This document shows positions 55,755 through 64,000 of a DNA stretch of 64,000 bases, one piece after another. Every line of letters begins with the position of its first letter. The first letter of the stretch is position 1. The notes below the pieces were generated by a model that saw only the letters and a list, made by a program, of their open reading frames with translations, searched no databases and was not told the DNA's origin. Position numbers and translations under genes: made by a program. Origin of the DNA: Paenibacillus pinihumi DSM 23905 = JCM 16419 (lineage in GTDB: Bacteria > Bacillota > Bacilli > Paenibacillales > Paenibacillaceae); the NCBI RefSeq assembly GCF_000422505.1, contig NZ_KE383865.1, forward strand, positions 530,726 through 594,725. Reading direction: 5' to 3'.

Positions 55755-57431
55755 ATGGGTATAGAGCTTCCGGTTTTATTCAGAGACAAAATGAAGGAGA
55801 GACTGGGCGGCGAGTTTGAAGCTTTCATGGCTTCCTATGACGCGCAGCGCTGGTACGGGCTGAGAGTGAACCGGTTGAAAATAACACCTGTGGACTATCT
55901 GGCGATCGCCAACAGAGAGGGGCGGCTTGAGCCGATCCCGTGGTCGGAAGAAGGCTTTTATTATGATGAAAGCAGTCGTCCGGGCAAGCATCCCCACTAT
56001 CATGCAGGCTTGTATTATATACAGGAGCCAAGTGCGATGGTACCAGCGGAACTGCTGGATGTTCGTCCCGGGGACCGTGTGCTTGATTTGTGTGCGGCTC
56101 CTGGAGGCAAGTCAACCCAGCTGGCTGGAAAGCTTGGCGGGGAGGGCTTGCTTGTAGCCAATGACAATGCCAGAGAGCGGACGAAGGCGCTGGCTAAAAA
56201 TATCGAGCTGGCCGGTGTGCGCAATGCGGTGGTGCTCAATGAGGAGCCTGCTGCGTTGGCCGAGGTATTTGAAGGTTTCTTCGACCGTATTCTCGTAGAT
56301 GCTCCTTGCTCCGGGGAAGGAATGTTCCGCAAGGACGAATCGATGATCCGCCAGTGGGAGCGTCACTCCGTGGAACGCTGCTCTCTTATGCAGCATGATA
56401 TCCTGCGCCATGCTATGCGGATGCTCGCTCCTGGCGGGCGGCTTGTCTACTCCACCTGTACATTCTCGCCGGAGGAAAATGAAGAGCAGATCGCATCTCT
56501 GCTGCTTGATCATCCCGAGCTATCCGTAATTGAAGTGCCGCTGCACCATGGCTGGACGGCGGGGCGTCCGGATTGGACAGCAGCAGCAGATTCAGCCCAT
56601 GCAGCAGGGCGTGATGCAGCCGCGCAGGTAGCGGGGACGGTACGGCTTTGGCCGCATCATGTGCAAGGCGAGGGGCATTATGCCGCAGTGCTGGAGAAGC
56701 GGCCTTCAGCCCATGCAGCCGGGAAAGCAGAAGCAGACGGTGAAGACGCGGCAGACCGTTACCTGAAAGACAAGCCGCTGCTGATCCGGTCACAGGGAGA
56801 TAACGGCCAGAGGAAGAAAGAGAAGGGGTTGAAGAAGGCTGGCCGTGAAGCAAATTCCAGAAGCAGACACAAAGCGGATCAGCAGTCCGGCCGGGGGACT
56901 ATGGGGAAGGGTACAGCGTCCTATGGTAAAGGCACGCATAAGCAGTCGGCTTTAGCAGTTGTGAGTCCGGAACAAAGCTGGAGGGAGTTTGCAGTTGCTT
57001 CCTTGCATGGAGCGGAGCTATGGCCGGGGAGGCTTGTAAGCTACGGGAGCCGGGTCTATCTGCAGCCGGACGGGTTGCCGCCCTTGGATGGTTTGCAGGT
57101 TGTTCGAGCGGGCTGGTATTTGGGTGAAGCGGGCAAGCACAGATTTGAGCCTTCCCAAGCGTTGGCGATGGGGCTAAAATCAGAGGAAGCTGTGCAGATG
57201 ATGAACCTGCCCTCGGAGAACCAGGAGGTAATACGCTATTTGAAAGGCGAGACATTACAGGTCGGAGCTGAACAGCCCAACGCTCATAACAGCAGCAGTA
57301 CGGCTCCGGCAGCGGGGCAGCTGCAAAAGGGCTATGTACTCATCTGTACAGACGGCTTCCCTGTCGGTTGGGGCAAATGGGATGGCAGCATGCTCAAAAA
57401 TGAGCTGTCTGCCGGATGGAGGTGGACATAA
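55755..57431 (+). CDS. RsmF-like 16S rRNA (cytosine-C5) methyltransferase, paralogue 1
   Basis: 558 residues, ATG 55755 (AAGGAG 11 bp upstream). The RsmB/NOP catalytic core shows LDLCAAPGGKSTQL (SAM site), ILVDAPCSGEGMF (PC motif Cys) and VYSTCTFSPEENE (catalytic Cys). A long low-complexity insert (about 330-420, rich in Lys, Gly, Ala, Ser) separates it from a C-terminal PUA/FAU-1-like region. Such enzymes methylate cytosines of small-subunit rRNA or tRNA. A second copy lies at 59596-60978 and lacks the long insert. rsuA overlaps its tail. Confidence 0.9.
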   Translation: MGIELPVLFRDKMKERLGGEFEAFMASYDAQRWYGLRVNRLKITPVDYLAIANREGRLEPIPWSEEGFYYDESSRPGKHPHYHAGLYYIQEPSAMVPAELLDVRPGDRVLDLCAAPGGKSTQLAGKLGGEGLLVANDNARERTKALAKNIELAGVRNAVVLNEEPAALAEVFEGFFDRILVDAPCSGEGMFRKDESMIRQWERHSVERCSLMQHDILRHAMRMLAPGGRLVYSTCTFSPEENEEQIASLLLDHPELSVIEVPLHHGWTAGRPDWTAAADSAHAAGRDAAAQVAGTVRLWPHHVQGEGHYAAVLEKRPSAHAAGKAEADGEDAADRYLKDKPLLIRSQGDNGQRKKEKGLKKAGREANSRSRHKADQQSGRGTMGKGTASYGKGTHKQSALAVVSPEQSWREFAVASLHGAELWPGRLVSYGSRVYLQPDGLPPLDGLQVVRAGWYLGEAGKHRFEPSQALAMGLKSEEAVQMMNLPSENQEVIRYLKGETLQVGAEQPNAHNSSSTAPAAGQLQKGYVLICTDGFPVGWGKWDGSMLKNELSAGWRWT

Positions 57432-57433
57432 AT

Positions 57434-58225
57434 ATGGCAAAGCAATTGATGCGGCTGGACAAGCTGCTTGGGAATATGGGTTTTGGCACGCGCAGTGAGA
57501 TCAAGAAGGCAGTCAAGCAGGGCAAAGTAACAATTGACGGCACTGTGGCCAAAGATAGCGGGCTTCAGGTCGATCCTGCCCGGCATAAGGTTGAATTTGA
57601 AGGGACGCCAGTCGTCTACAAGAGCGAAATTTACTTGCTGCTGAATAAGCCGCAGGGTGTGATTTCGGCTACAGAGGATACGAGGGATCAGACCGTTATT
57701 GATCTGCTGAAGGAGGAGGATAAGCTGCTTCAGCCGTTCCCTGTCGGCAGGCTGGACAAGGATACGGAAGGGCTGCTGCTGCTGACTAATGACGGCCAGC
57801 TTGCCCATGAGCTGCTGTCGCCGCGCAAGCATGTGAACAAAACCTATGAGGCGCTCGTGCGCGGCGCTGTCAATGAAGAGGACCGGACTCAATTCGCGAG
57901 CGGTGTAGAGCTGGATGACGGCTATATGACTATGCCGGCTGAGCTGGTCATTCATAATGTGAAGGAAGCCGGCGGGGATGAGGTCCATTCCTTTATCAGC
58001 CTGACGATACAGGAAGGCAAATTTCATCAGGTAAAGCGGATGTTTGAGGCTGTCGGGAAAAAGGTATTGAAGCTGCGACGGGTGGCGATGGGACCGCTGC
58101 TGCTCGATGAATCGCTGGCACTCGGTGAGTACCGCGAGCTGACCGTTGACGAGCTTGCAGCGCTGCGCGCGCACCGGGGGAGCAAGCAGATCCCCGCAAA
58201 AGGAGGGCAATTGAATGAATTATGA
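57434..58225 (+). CDS. rsuA: 16S rRNA pseudouridine(516) synthase
   Basis: 263 residues, ATG 57434 (GGAGGTGGA upstream, inside the end of the methyltransferase gene). An N-terminal S4 RNA-binding domain (MRLDKLLGNMGFGTRSEI) is followed by the RsuA-type synthase core GRLDKDTEGLLLLTNDG, in which the Asp is catalytic. It converts uridine 516 of 16S rRNA to pseudouridine. The HAD gene starts 11 bp before its stop. Confidence 0.93.
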   Translation: MAKQLMRLDKLLGNMGFGTRSEIKKAVKQGKVTIDGTVAKDSGLQVDPARHKVEFEGTPVVYKSEIYLLLNKPQGVISATEDTRDQTVIDLLKEEDKLLQPFPVGRLDKDTEGLLLLTNDGQLAHELLSPRKHVNKTYEALVRGAVNEEDRTQFASGVELDDGYMTMPAELVIHNVKEAGGDEVHSFISLTIQEGKFHQVKRMFEAVGKKVLKLRRVAMGPLLLDESLALGEYRELTVDELAALRAHRGSKQIPAKGGQLNEL

Positions 58226-59000
58226 CATCATTGCACTGGATGTGGACGGGACACTGCTTACAGATGATCATGTGCTCACCAAAGGTACGATTGAGGTTCT
58301 GCAGCAGGCAGCTGCCCGGGGTGCAGAGATTGTGCTCTGCACTGGCAGAGGTCCCGCAATTACAATCCCGATTTTGGAGCAGATGGGACTGAGCGGTACT
58401 ATCATTACGCATAATGGCGGTGCAACCGTCGATTCGGCCAGCCGCAAGGTTGTCAGCCAGTTCAGTTTCGGACTGGACGAGGTTGCTCTTTGTCTCAATT
58501 ACTGCCGGGAGCAAGGCGTTCATTTTGATCTGAATACAGCCTTTGACCTTTATATTGAAAGGTATAATGAGGCTGCCGATACGATGTACAGCCAATATGG
58601 AGCTTCGCCGATTTTGCTTGAGCAGGGCACTGTCTATCCGGAAGGACTTGTTAAGATGTGTCTGTTCGGTACAGGCGAGGTTATAGATACGGTGGAGAGC
58701 CACTGGGAGCGCTGGTCAGGCGGCATGCAGTTTATCCGCAGCGGCGATTACTTTATTGATGTGATGCAAAAGGATGTTCATAAAGGCAGAGCGCTTGAGG
58801 AATTGGCTCGCATGCGGGGGATTGAGCGAAGCCGGATTATGGCGATTGGCAATTACTATAATGATATCGGCATGCTGCAAGCGGCAGGACTTGGCATTGC
58901 GATGGACAATTCGCCGGATAGAGTGAAAGCCGAGGCGGATGCCGTCACCTTGTCCAACAATGAGGAAGGCGTACGTCACGCTTTGCAGACCTATTTATAA
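58215..59000 (+). CDS. Cof-type HAD superfamily phosphatase
   Basis: 261 residues, AAAGGAGGG inside rsuA. DVDGTLLTDDH carries the nucleophile Asp and acid Asp, CTGRG the motif II Thr, and KGRALEELARMRG with GNYYNDIGML the Lys and final acidic motif (first residue of the usual GDxxND is Asn here). Substrate likely a sugar or cofactor phosphate. Overlap with rsuA means translational coupling. Confidence 0.92.
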   Translation: MNYDIIALDVDGTLLTDDHVLTKGTIEVLQQAAARGAEIVLCTGRGPAITIPILEQMGLSGTIITHNGGATVDSASRKVVSQFSFGLDEVALCLNYCREQGVHFDLNTAFDLYIERYNEAADTMYSQYGASPILLEQGTVYPEGLVKMCLFGTGEVIDTVESHWERWSGGMQFIRSGDYFIDVMQKDVHKGRALEELARMRGIERSRIMAIGNYYNDIGMLQAAGLGIAMDNSPDRVKAEADAVTLSNNEEGVRHALQTYL

Positions 59001-59018
59001 TAGCTATCCCGAACACGC

Positions 59019-59067
59019 AATATAAGCAGTGTACCCGCACGCGGCGGGCACACTGCTTATATTTTTA
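59019..59067 (+). terminator. Long terminator after the HAD gene
   Basis: AATATAAGCAGTGT and CCCGC pair with GGCGGG and ACACTGCTTATATT, followed by TTT. The outer AT part overlaps a 22-bp palindrome at 59056-59077. Confidence 0.8.
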
Positions 59068-59068
59068 A

Positions 59069-59164
59069 AAATATAAGAATGCATACAGCTCGTATCCGAA
59101 TATTCTTATATTTCCCCGCGCAACGTATCTGCTCCCTGTCAAAGACATTGGCAGCCGGTTACAC
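59069..59164 (+). repeat. Two-hairpin repeat, copy C
   Basis: AAATATAAGAAT (59069-59080) and ATTCTTATATTT (59102-59113) are perfect 12-bp arms. Then GCGCAACG (59118-59125) and GGCAGCCGGTTACAC (59150-59164) form the GC-rich hairpin, with the loop CCTGTCAAAGA shared with copy A. Confidence 0.7.
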
Positions 59165-59194
59165 TCATAGGCTTACATGAGCTGCGAGAGTCTA

Positions 59195-59287
59195 CTAGTA
59201 CAAGAAGCTGCGGGTGATGATAACAAGCAGGATGAACAGTACGAGAATCGCACCAGTAGAAGTAAAACCTGCACCTAAACCACTCAT
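59195..59287 (-). CDS. YjcZ family sporulation miniprotein
   Basis: 30 residues: MSGLGAGFTSTGAILVLFIL and a ten-residue tail, from ATG 59287 with GGGAGGAATT upstream. A Gly-rich start followed by one hydrophobic helix is typical of the YjcZ/SscA-type coat-associated miniproteins of Bacillales. A longer frame from 59389 has no binding site. The exact spore role is unknown. Confidence 0.8.
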   Translation of the reverse strand: MSGLGAGFTSTGAILVLFILLVIITRSFLY

Positions 59288-59595
59288 TCTAATTCCTCCC
59301 TGCATAGTATTCCGGTGCCGCTTTTTCAAGCTAGTAGAACATTTAAGGTTACTTGTTCGAAGCCCATATTTCGGCGAACAAGAGGCCACCCGTGAAGGGG
59401 GTCAAGGAACCGGACTGCTGCCAGCTCAGTCCAGCCATCGGTTCATGCTTGACAGAAGCCGTCTGCGCCTGCAATATTGTGCTTCGTCTCTTGGCATCCG
59501 GTATACGATATCATATGACCCTGAAGGCTTTTCGTTTGGACATTTGTCCCGTACGGGAAACAATTGGGCAGATGCAGGAATGGAGTAAGGAGCGT
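59288..59595. other. Intergenic region, short palindrome only
   Basis: About 310 bp. TCCCGTACGGGA at 59547-59558 is a 12-bp palindrome just downstream of the minus-strand methyltransferase gene and may help to end it. Small plus-strand frames here have no binding site. Confidence 0.4.
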
Positions 59596-60978
59596 TTACA
59601 GCCAGCGCAAACCTTTGGGCAGATGATTTTTCACCTGTCCGCCGCTGGCTTTCCCCCAGCCCAGCGGGAGGCCGTCTACAGCTACAAGTCCCCATCCGGC
59701 AGAGCCGTCATGCGCGGCAATTGTCTCCCCGTGCAGATACGCCTTGATCTCGTCAGCTTCCGGTGAATAGCTTTGCATCCATACAGCCTTTGGCGCAGGG
59801 GCGGACATCGCCAATGCATGAGCCGGCTCGAACCGTCCTTTGCGAATTTGCCCAAGGTGCAGGCCTGGACGCATAATACGCAGGCCGTCTAATGAAGCAG
59901 CACCAAATCCGCCTTCCCGCGGGATCGGGAGCCAGTACAACGCTTCGCCGAAGCGCAGCGGCTCACCGCTTCCAAGTTCAAATCGAGGCAGCGTCTGCGT
60001 GCAAAACGCCTGGAACAGCTCCATATCCGCCAGTCCGGCGGATGAACTCTTGCCGCTCGCCTTCCGGCGCTTGCCGGAACGCTGTGATGCGGCAGATTCA
60101 CCGGATGAATCGGAGCCGCTGCTTTGCTTATGCAACACCGCTACAAAATGCCCCTCACCCTTTACTTCATGAGGCCATAGACGTTCCGTATGCTCTAGCG
60201 TAAATTCAGGGTGGAGCTGGAGGAAGCGCTCCATGCATTCTTCGTTCTCGATCCGGTTGAAGGTACAGGTGGAGTAAGTTAGTGTACCGCCTGGCTTCAG
60301 CATAATGGCGGCGTGCTCCAGGATGTCAGCTTGCCTGGTTGCGCACAGCTCGGTATGCGCCAGCGACCACTGTGAAATGGCATCCGGGTCCTTGCGGAAC
60401 ATGCCTTCACCGGAGCAGGGCGCATCCAGCAGAATGCGGTCAAAGAAGCTCTGGAATCGTGCGGACAGCTCGTCCGGTCCGGCTTGGGTCACGACGGCAT
60501 TGCGGATGCCCAGGCGTTCCACGTTTTCACTTAATATTTTCGCTCTGGCAGGATGAATCTCATTGGCAATGAGCAGGCCTTGGCCTTGCATCTTCGCAGC
60601 AATTTGTGTCGTCTTGCCGCCGGGAGCTGCCGCCAAATCAAGGATTGTTTCGCCGGGCTGAGGGTTCATCAGCTCAACTGCCGACATCGCCGAAGGCTCT
60701 TGAATATAGTAGAGTCCGGCTGCATGGTAGGGATGCTTGCCCGGCCTGGTTTCTTCATTATAGTAATAACCTTGGCTGCACCAGGGAACGGGTGTCAGGC
60801 CGAATAGCTGATGGGCGCTGATGGCAGCGCCCGCCGCCTCCTCCTGAGAAGCTTTCAGGGAATGAATCCGCAGCCCGGCTGCACGAGGGAGCGGGAAACT
60901 GCCCAGGAAGGGCTCCGCCTGCTCGCCCAGCATTTTTTGCATTTGAGTGATATAATCAGAAGGAAGCTGATGCTGCAT
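59596..60978 (-). CDS. RsmF-like rRNA (cytosine-C5) methyltransferase, paralogue 2
   Basis: 460 residues, GGAGCC 9 bp before ATG. The same core as the gene at 55755: LDLAAAPGGKTTQIAAKM, LLDAPCSGEGMFRKD and TYSTCTFNRIENE, plus RPGKHPYHAAGLYYIQEPSA, nearly identical in both. It lacks the long basic insert, and its C-terminal PUA-like region is shorter. The two genes point toward each other around rsuA and the HAD gene. They probably modify different positions. Confidence 0.9.
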   Translation of the reverse strand: MQHQLPSDYITQMQKMLGEQAEPFLGSFPLPRAAGLRIHSLKASQEEAAGAAISAHQLFGLTPVPWCSQGYYYNEETRPGKHPYHAAGLYYIQEPSAMSAVELMNPQPGETILDLAAAPGGKTTQIAAKMQGQGLLIANEIHPARAKILSENVERLGIRNAVVTQAGPDELSARFQSFFDRILLDAPCSGEGMFRKDPDAISQWSLAHTELCATRQADILEHAAIMLKPGGTLTYSTCTFNRIENEECMERFLQLHPEFTLEHTERLWPHEVKGEGHFVAVLHKQSSGSDSSGESAASQRSGKRRKASGKSSSAGLADMELFQAFCTQTLPRFELGSGEPLRFGEALYWLPIPREGGFGAASLDGLRIMRPGLHLGQIRKGRFEPAHALAMSAPAPKAVWMQSYSPEADEIKAYLHGETIAAHDGSAGWGLVAVDGLPLGWGKASGGQVKNHLPKGLRWL

Positions 60979-61228
60979 AAGAAATAAGGCTCCTTTTAAT
61001 CGTTTAGTTTTGCATTGTCCGTGACTGACAGCCGCGGATGCTCATCCCTGTATTATAGCGTAAAATGAGCGTCAGGGACTACCGTTGATTCAATTGTTAA
61101 CTACGTAAAATCAGCCTCAGGTTCACAAAATACGAAACCTTGTTATAAATGTCCCGTATAAGTGTATACATTATAGTAATATAGACAAGTCATTACCCAG
61201 GAAATGCAGAAGCGGAGGCTATCAGGAG

Positions 61229-62365
61229 ATGGATGGATTTCGAACAGGCACAGAGCGTTTTCGCCAGTTTATAGTGAACAACCGGTTTGTGTTATTTTTA
61301 TTGGTGTTGTTGTTAATCGGATTGAATATTTTTATTTTTACCAAAATTTCCTTCGTATTTGCCCCCTTTGTAGTGCTGCTGCAGACCGTGATGCTCCCGA
61401 TTGTGCTTACCGGTGTCGTGTATTATCTGACGAATCCGCTGGTTGATTTTTTGGAGAGAAAAAAAGTTAAACGTACATATTCCATTGTTTTCCTCTATGT
61501 GCTTATTATTTTGATTGTGACCTTCCTGCTGAAGACAGTGATTCCGCTGATTGGTAATCAGGTGATGAGTCTGGTTAACAATTTTCCGGTCTATGGCCAG
61601 CAGTTGCAGCACATCTTTGACAATCTGGTCGACAGTTCGGTGATGAACCAGCTCCAGCAGTGGATGAAGATTAATCCAAACGACATTGTTCAGCGTGCTG
61701 CGGAGCAGACGTCAGCTATTATCCATAATGCCTGGGCGACTATCGGCGCATTTTTGGGCAAGCTGACCGAGATTGTGCTGGCGATTGTAACCGTTCCGTT
61801 CGTTTTATTTTATTTGCTGAGAGACGGCAAGAAGCTGCCGCGCTACATTTTACGTTTTTTGCCGAACTCCTTGCGCGGCTCCAGCCTTCAAATTATGACG
61901 GAAATGAACCATCAGATCAGCTCCTATATCCGCGGCCAGATTATTGTTAGCTTCTGTATCGGCTGTCTGCTGTACTTGGGCTATCTCATTATTGGTCTGG
62001 AGTACTCGCTGGTGCTGGCAATTATTGCGGCTTGTACGGCAGTTGTCCCTTATCTCGGGCCGGCTATCGCGATTACACCAGCCTTGATTGTCGCTATTGT
62101 TACTTCGCCGGTCATGCTGATCAAGATGATCGCCGTATGGACAGTCGTACAATTAATCGAAGGTAAATTTATTTCGCCGCAAATTATGGGGAAAAGCCTT
62201 CGGATCCACCCGATCACCATCATTTTTGTCATTTTGACAGCGGGCAAGCTGTTCGGTATTTTCGGCATTATTTTAGCCGTACCGGGCTACGCGGTATTGA
62301 AGGTTATGGCGATGCATCTTTTCAAATGGTTTGAACTGCGCTCAGGGTTGTATACACCGAAGTGA
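61229..62365 (+). CDS. AI-2E family transporter
   Basis: 378 residues, GGAGG about 10 bp before ATG. Seven to eight helices: paired N-terminal ones (about 18-80), a soluble middle region (about 115-160), and a C-terminal bundle with YLGPAIAITPALIVAI and KFISPQIMGKSLRIHP. The family includes exporters of autoinducer-2 and Na+/H+ antiporters, and Bacillus YtvI-like members have no proven substrate. Confidence 0.92.
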   Translation: MDGFRTGTERFRQFIVNNRFVLFLLVLLLIGLNIFIFTKISFVFAPFVVLLQTVMLPIVLTGVVYYLTNPLVDFLERKKVKRTYSIVFLYVLIILIVTFLLKTVIPLIGNQVMSLVNNFPVYGQQLQHIFDNLVDSSVMNQLQQWMKINPNDIVQRAAEQTSAIIHNAWATIGAFLGKLTEIVLAIVTVPFVLFYLLRDGKKLPRYILRFLPNSLRGSSLQIMTEMNHQISSYIRGQIIVSFCIGCLLYLGYLIIGLEYSLVLAIIAACTAVVPYLGPAIAITPALIVAIVTSPVMLIKMIAVWTVVQLIEGKFISPQIMGKSLRIHPITIIFVILTAGKLFGIFGIILAVPGYAVLKVMAMHLFKWFELRSGLYTPK

Positions 62366-62378
62366 GAGTGAAGGCAAG

Positions 62379-62418
62379 CCTGCCCTTGAACCGGCTCCCG
62401 GGCCGGTTCAAGGGCAGG
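62379..62418 (+). terminator. Terminator after the AI-2E transporter
   Basis: CCTGCCCTTGAACCGGC and its perfect complement form a 17-bp stem with a TCCCGG loop. The T-tail is weak. Confidence 0.7.
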
Positions 62419-62493
62419 ATTTAGAGTTTATCATGCAGCAAGAGATTGTTACTTCTTCGCCTTCTCCTTACTCAAGTTAAGGAGGGCTCGGAA

Positions 62494-63204
62494 TTGAACA
62501 AGAAAGTTCTGGTTATTATTGGAATTGTTATGATGGTTTTGTTTCTGGGCCTGCTGGTGCTGAATATTTCCCTGCCGGAGAAAAAGGAAGCTGCGGTGAT
62601 CGAGATTCCTGAATTAACGGAAATTGATCCGTATTTAAGAATTCGGAATGGGTTTGATAAGCTGAAAGCCGGTCTGGATGAAATGGAGCGTCAATCGCCG
62701 AAATCTGCGCCTCTAGTGCAGGGCAATGGAATTTCCATTGACAAAAAAGCGTTTCTGTTCTACAAATTCAATGTTCATTTAACGGACAGCTTGCGGGAAG
62801 AGCCGATTGGCGCCCCTGATGATCGTGAGCTTCTGGATCGCATGGTGAAAAAGCTCCTGTTTGTCCAGCAAGGCATTGAACGGGGAGTAACGGTTTCGGA
62901 TGACGAAATCGATGAATTTATCGCGGGCCAAAGAGATATGTTTGCCAACTATAATCCGGACAATGAAGAAGAACGGCTTCTCAAGGCAGTATTCGAGAAC
63001 AGAATCCGCATTACCGGACTTTCGGATACGGAGTTTTGGCAAAGTGATGAGGCAAGGCAGAGCTATTTTGAGGCAATTGTATACAGTAAATATTCGGATA
63101 CGCTTATTTCTGAGGGGACAATAGAAGACCGGAAAGAAATTGATGGCTACATCGATGAGCTGTTTAAGAAGTCGAAGCGTAAGCTTGTGTATAATTACAG
63201 TTGA
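62494..63204 (+). CDS. Membrane-anchored SurA-N-like protein
   Basis: 236 residues, TTG 62494 with AAGGAGG 8 bp upstream. An N-terminal helix (VLVIIGIVMMVLFLGLLVL) anchors a mostly helical extracellular part. The region LDRMVKKLLFVQQGIERGV and TVSDDEIDEFIAGQRDM resembles the SurA N-terminal chaperone helices, but no peptidyl-prolyl isomerase domain follows. It may be a foldase relative or inhibitor-like protein. Function unknown. Confidence 0.75.
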   Translation: MNKKVLVIIGIVMMVLFLGLLVLNISLPEKKEAAVIEIPELTEIDPYLRIRNGFDKLKAGLDEMERQSPKSAPLVQGNGISIDKKAFLFYKFNVHLTDSLREEPIGAPDDRELLDRMVKKLLFVQQGIERGVTVSDDEIDEFIAGQRDMFANYNPDNEEERLLKAVFENRIRITGLSDTEFWQSDEARQSYFEAIVYSKYSDTLISEGTIEDRKEIDGYIDELFKKSKRKLVYNYS

Positions 63205-63221
63205 ATGTCCATTAATTAGGG

Positions 63222-63265
63222 GCGTCGGCTTCAAGGATTTATTCTTGAAGGCGATGCTTTTTGCT
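63222..63265 (+). terminator. Terminator after the SurA-N-like gene
   Basis: GCGTCGGCTTCAAG and CTTGAAGGCGATGC form a stem with one mismatch and a T-rich tail. Confidence 0.75.
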
Positions 63266-63319
63266 TTCCTTTTTATTGAGAAATATACATGCCCATTTTC
63301 AAAATAATGCCATTGACAT

Positions 63320-63348
63320 TTGACAAAAACCGCGTTAAATTATATTCA
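63320..63348 (+). promoter_or_regulatory. Promoter of the ECF transporter gene
   Basis: TTGACA (63320-63325), a 17-bp spacer and TATTCA (63343-63348). It leaves a leader of about 170 nt. A tandem AATTAATCCAATTAATTAA just downstream could be an operator. No known riboswitch was recognised. Confidence 0.55.
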
Positions 63349-63524
63349 ATTAATCCAATTAATTAACTTGGTTTTATGATTCGTCTGTAGCTGCCGCCTG
63401 GCAAAGTAAGATACACATTTGGGGCAGTTCGTTATGTACAAAGGGGGAGTAGGGTTCATTTTTTTATAGTCAGCTTGTTTTAGTCCTTATAAAAAAATTA
63501 TGAATCCCCTTAGGAGGTACAAAC

Positions 63525-64000
63525 ATGAATCAGAGAACCTTGGTTCTTACACTCGGTGCGCTGGCGATTGCCATTAATGTAATCGCGGGTACTGTAGTCA
63601 GCAATTTGAAAATTCCTTTTCTTTTCCTCGATACGGTAGGCACGATATTTATTGCAACGGTGTTCGGACCGTTCTGGGGCGCGCTTGTGGGATTGTTAAC
63701 CAATCTCGTCCTCGGCGTTACCTCCGGCTACACAGCTATTCCATTCGCACTTGTTAATGTGATTGTAGGTCTTGTTGTCGGCTATATGGTTCGTAAAAAT
63801 GGTTTTCGTTTTTCTTCGGCCTTAATTTCGGGTATTCTGCTAGGTATACTATGCCCTGCGGTTGGTTCCGTTATTGCCATCGGATTGTTCGGCGGTTTGA
63901 CCGGCAATGTGCAGGACGTAGCGGTGCTGTGGCTGAAGCAGGCAGGCATGAGCTTGTTCGCAGCAGCTTTCCTGCCCCGTCTTGGCGAGAATTTGATCGA
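63525..64000 (+). CDS. ECF transporter S component (3' end outside window)
   Basis: The first 158 residues are visible, ATG 63525 with TAGGAGG upstream. At least five hydrophobic helices; LVLTLGALAIAINVIAGTVV and FLDTVGTIFIATVFGPFWGA are typical of the energy-coupling factor S subunits of CD3073 type, which bind a vitamin or similar substrate. The substrate is not known. The ATPase and T subunits may follow beyond the edge. Confidence 0.85.
   Translation, partial: MNQRTLVLTLGALAIAINVIAGTVVSNLKIPFLFLDTVGTIFIATVFGPFWGALVGLLTNLVLGVTSGYTAIPFALVNVIVGLVVGYMVRKNGFRFSSALISGILLGILCPAVGSVIAIGLFGGLTGNVQDVAVLWLKQAGMSLFAAAFLPRLGENLI

Noticed and set aside
61162-61173. AGTGTATACATT before the AI-2E transporter as a fourth GntR operator
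   Set aside because: It has the GTATAC core but lacks the TTG/CAA flanks and can be explained as part of an AT-rich promoter region; the gene has no link to arginine use.

Overview
The window looks like chromosomal DNA of a spore-forming, Gram-positive member of the Paenibacillaceae, most likely Paenibacillus or a close relative. The evidence is strong AGGAGG-type ribosome binding sites with many TTG and GTG starts, sigma-A promoters of TTGNNN-17-TATAAT type, an S-layer (SLH) anchored exoenzyme, a YjcZ-type sporulation miniprotein, Bacillales families (YitT, YugP, YesL/DUF624, YtpB/DUF2600, RelQ, PCYCGC) and a Firmicutes-type 6S RNA. I saw no insertion sequence, prophage, CRISPR array, tRNA or rRNA. 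The first gene (CapA-like) and the last gene (ECF transporter S component) are cut by the window edges.

Layout. 0-9 kb: CapA fragment, glycerophosphodiesterase, GAF/HD-GYP protein, DUF92 membrane protein, oligoendopeptidase F, small proteins, a methyltransferase, a cold-shock protein and an MFS transporter. 9-16 kb: a small unknown protein with a YtpB-like terpene synthase and phosphofructokinase, then an FMN reductase, YitT, a DEAD-box helicase and a YesL-like protein. 16.6-16.8 kb: 6S RNA, followed by a cluster of palindromic repeats. 17-25 kb: DUF1499-like protein, Tpx, rhomboid protease, LysR regulator, YugP, a MerR regulator with an apparent frameshift, and an operon of Amt, a DUF294 nucleotidyltransferase and a DEDDh exonuclease behind a GlnR/TnrA-type box. 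25-29 kb: MFS transporter, ResA-like thioredoxin, citramalate synthase.

29-43 kb is the most coherent system. It holds a GntR/FCD regulator, a polar amino acid ABC transporter, ornithine aminotransferase, arginase and glutamate-semialdehyde dehydrogenase: a full arginine-to-glutamate route. Farther on lies a 1487-residue S-layer anchored protein that joins an M28 aminopeptidase to an M14 carboxypeptidase. A TTGTATACAA-type palindrome precedes the transporter, the aminotransferase and the giant peptidase, which suggests one regulon for extracellular peptide trimming, uptake and arginine catabolism.

43-52 kb: Y-family polymerase, ferredoxin, then an envelope cluster of CHASE2 adenylate/guanylate cyclase, FecR-domain protein and NHL-repeat protein. 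A perfect TGTGA-N6-TCACA (CRP/FNR-type) box lies before the cyclase. A BtrH-like orphan follows. 52-64 kb: PyrD and RelQ, a thioredoxin/PCYCGC lipoprotein pair, an RNA-modification group (two RsmF-like methyltransferases around an RsuA pseudouridine synthase and a HAD phosphatase), AI-2E transporter, SurA-N-like protein and the ECF S component.

A dispersed repeat, in its full form an AT-rich hairpin followed by a GC-rich hairpin with GTTTACRC-like flanks, recurs at about 15.7, 17.0, 17.1, 17.7, 43.3 and 59.1 kb.
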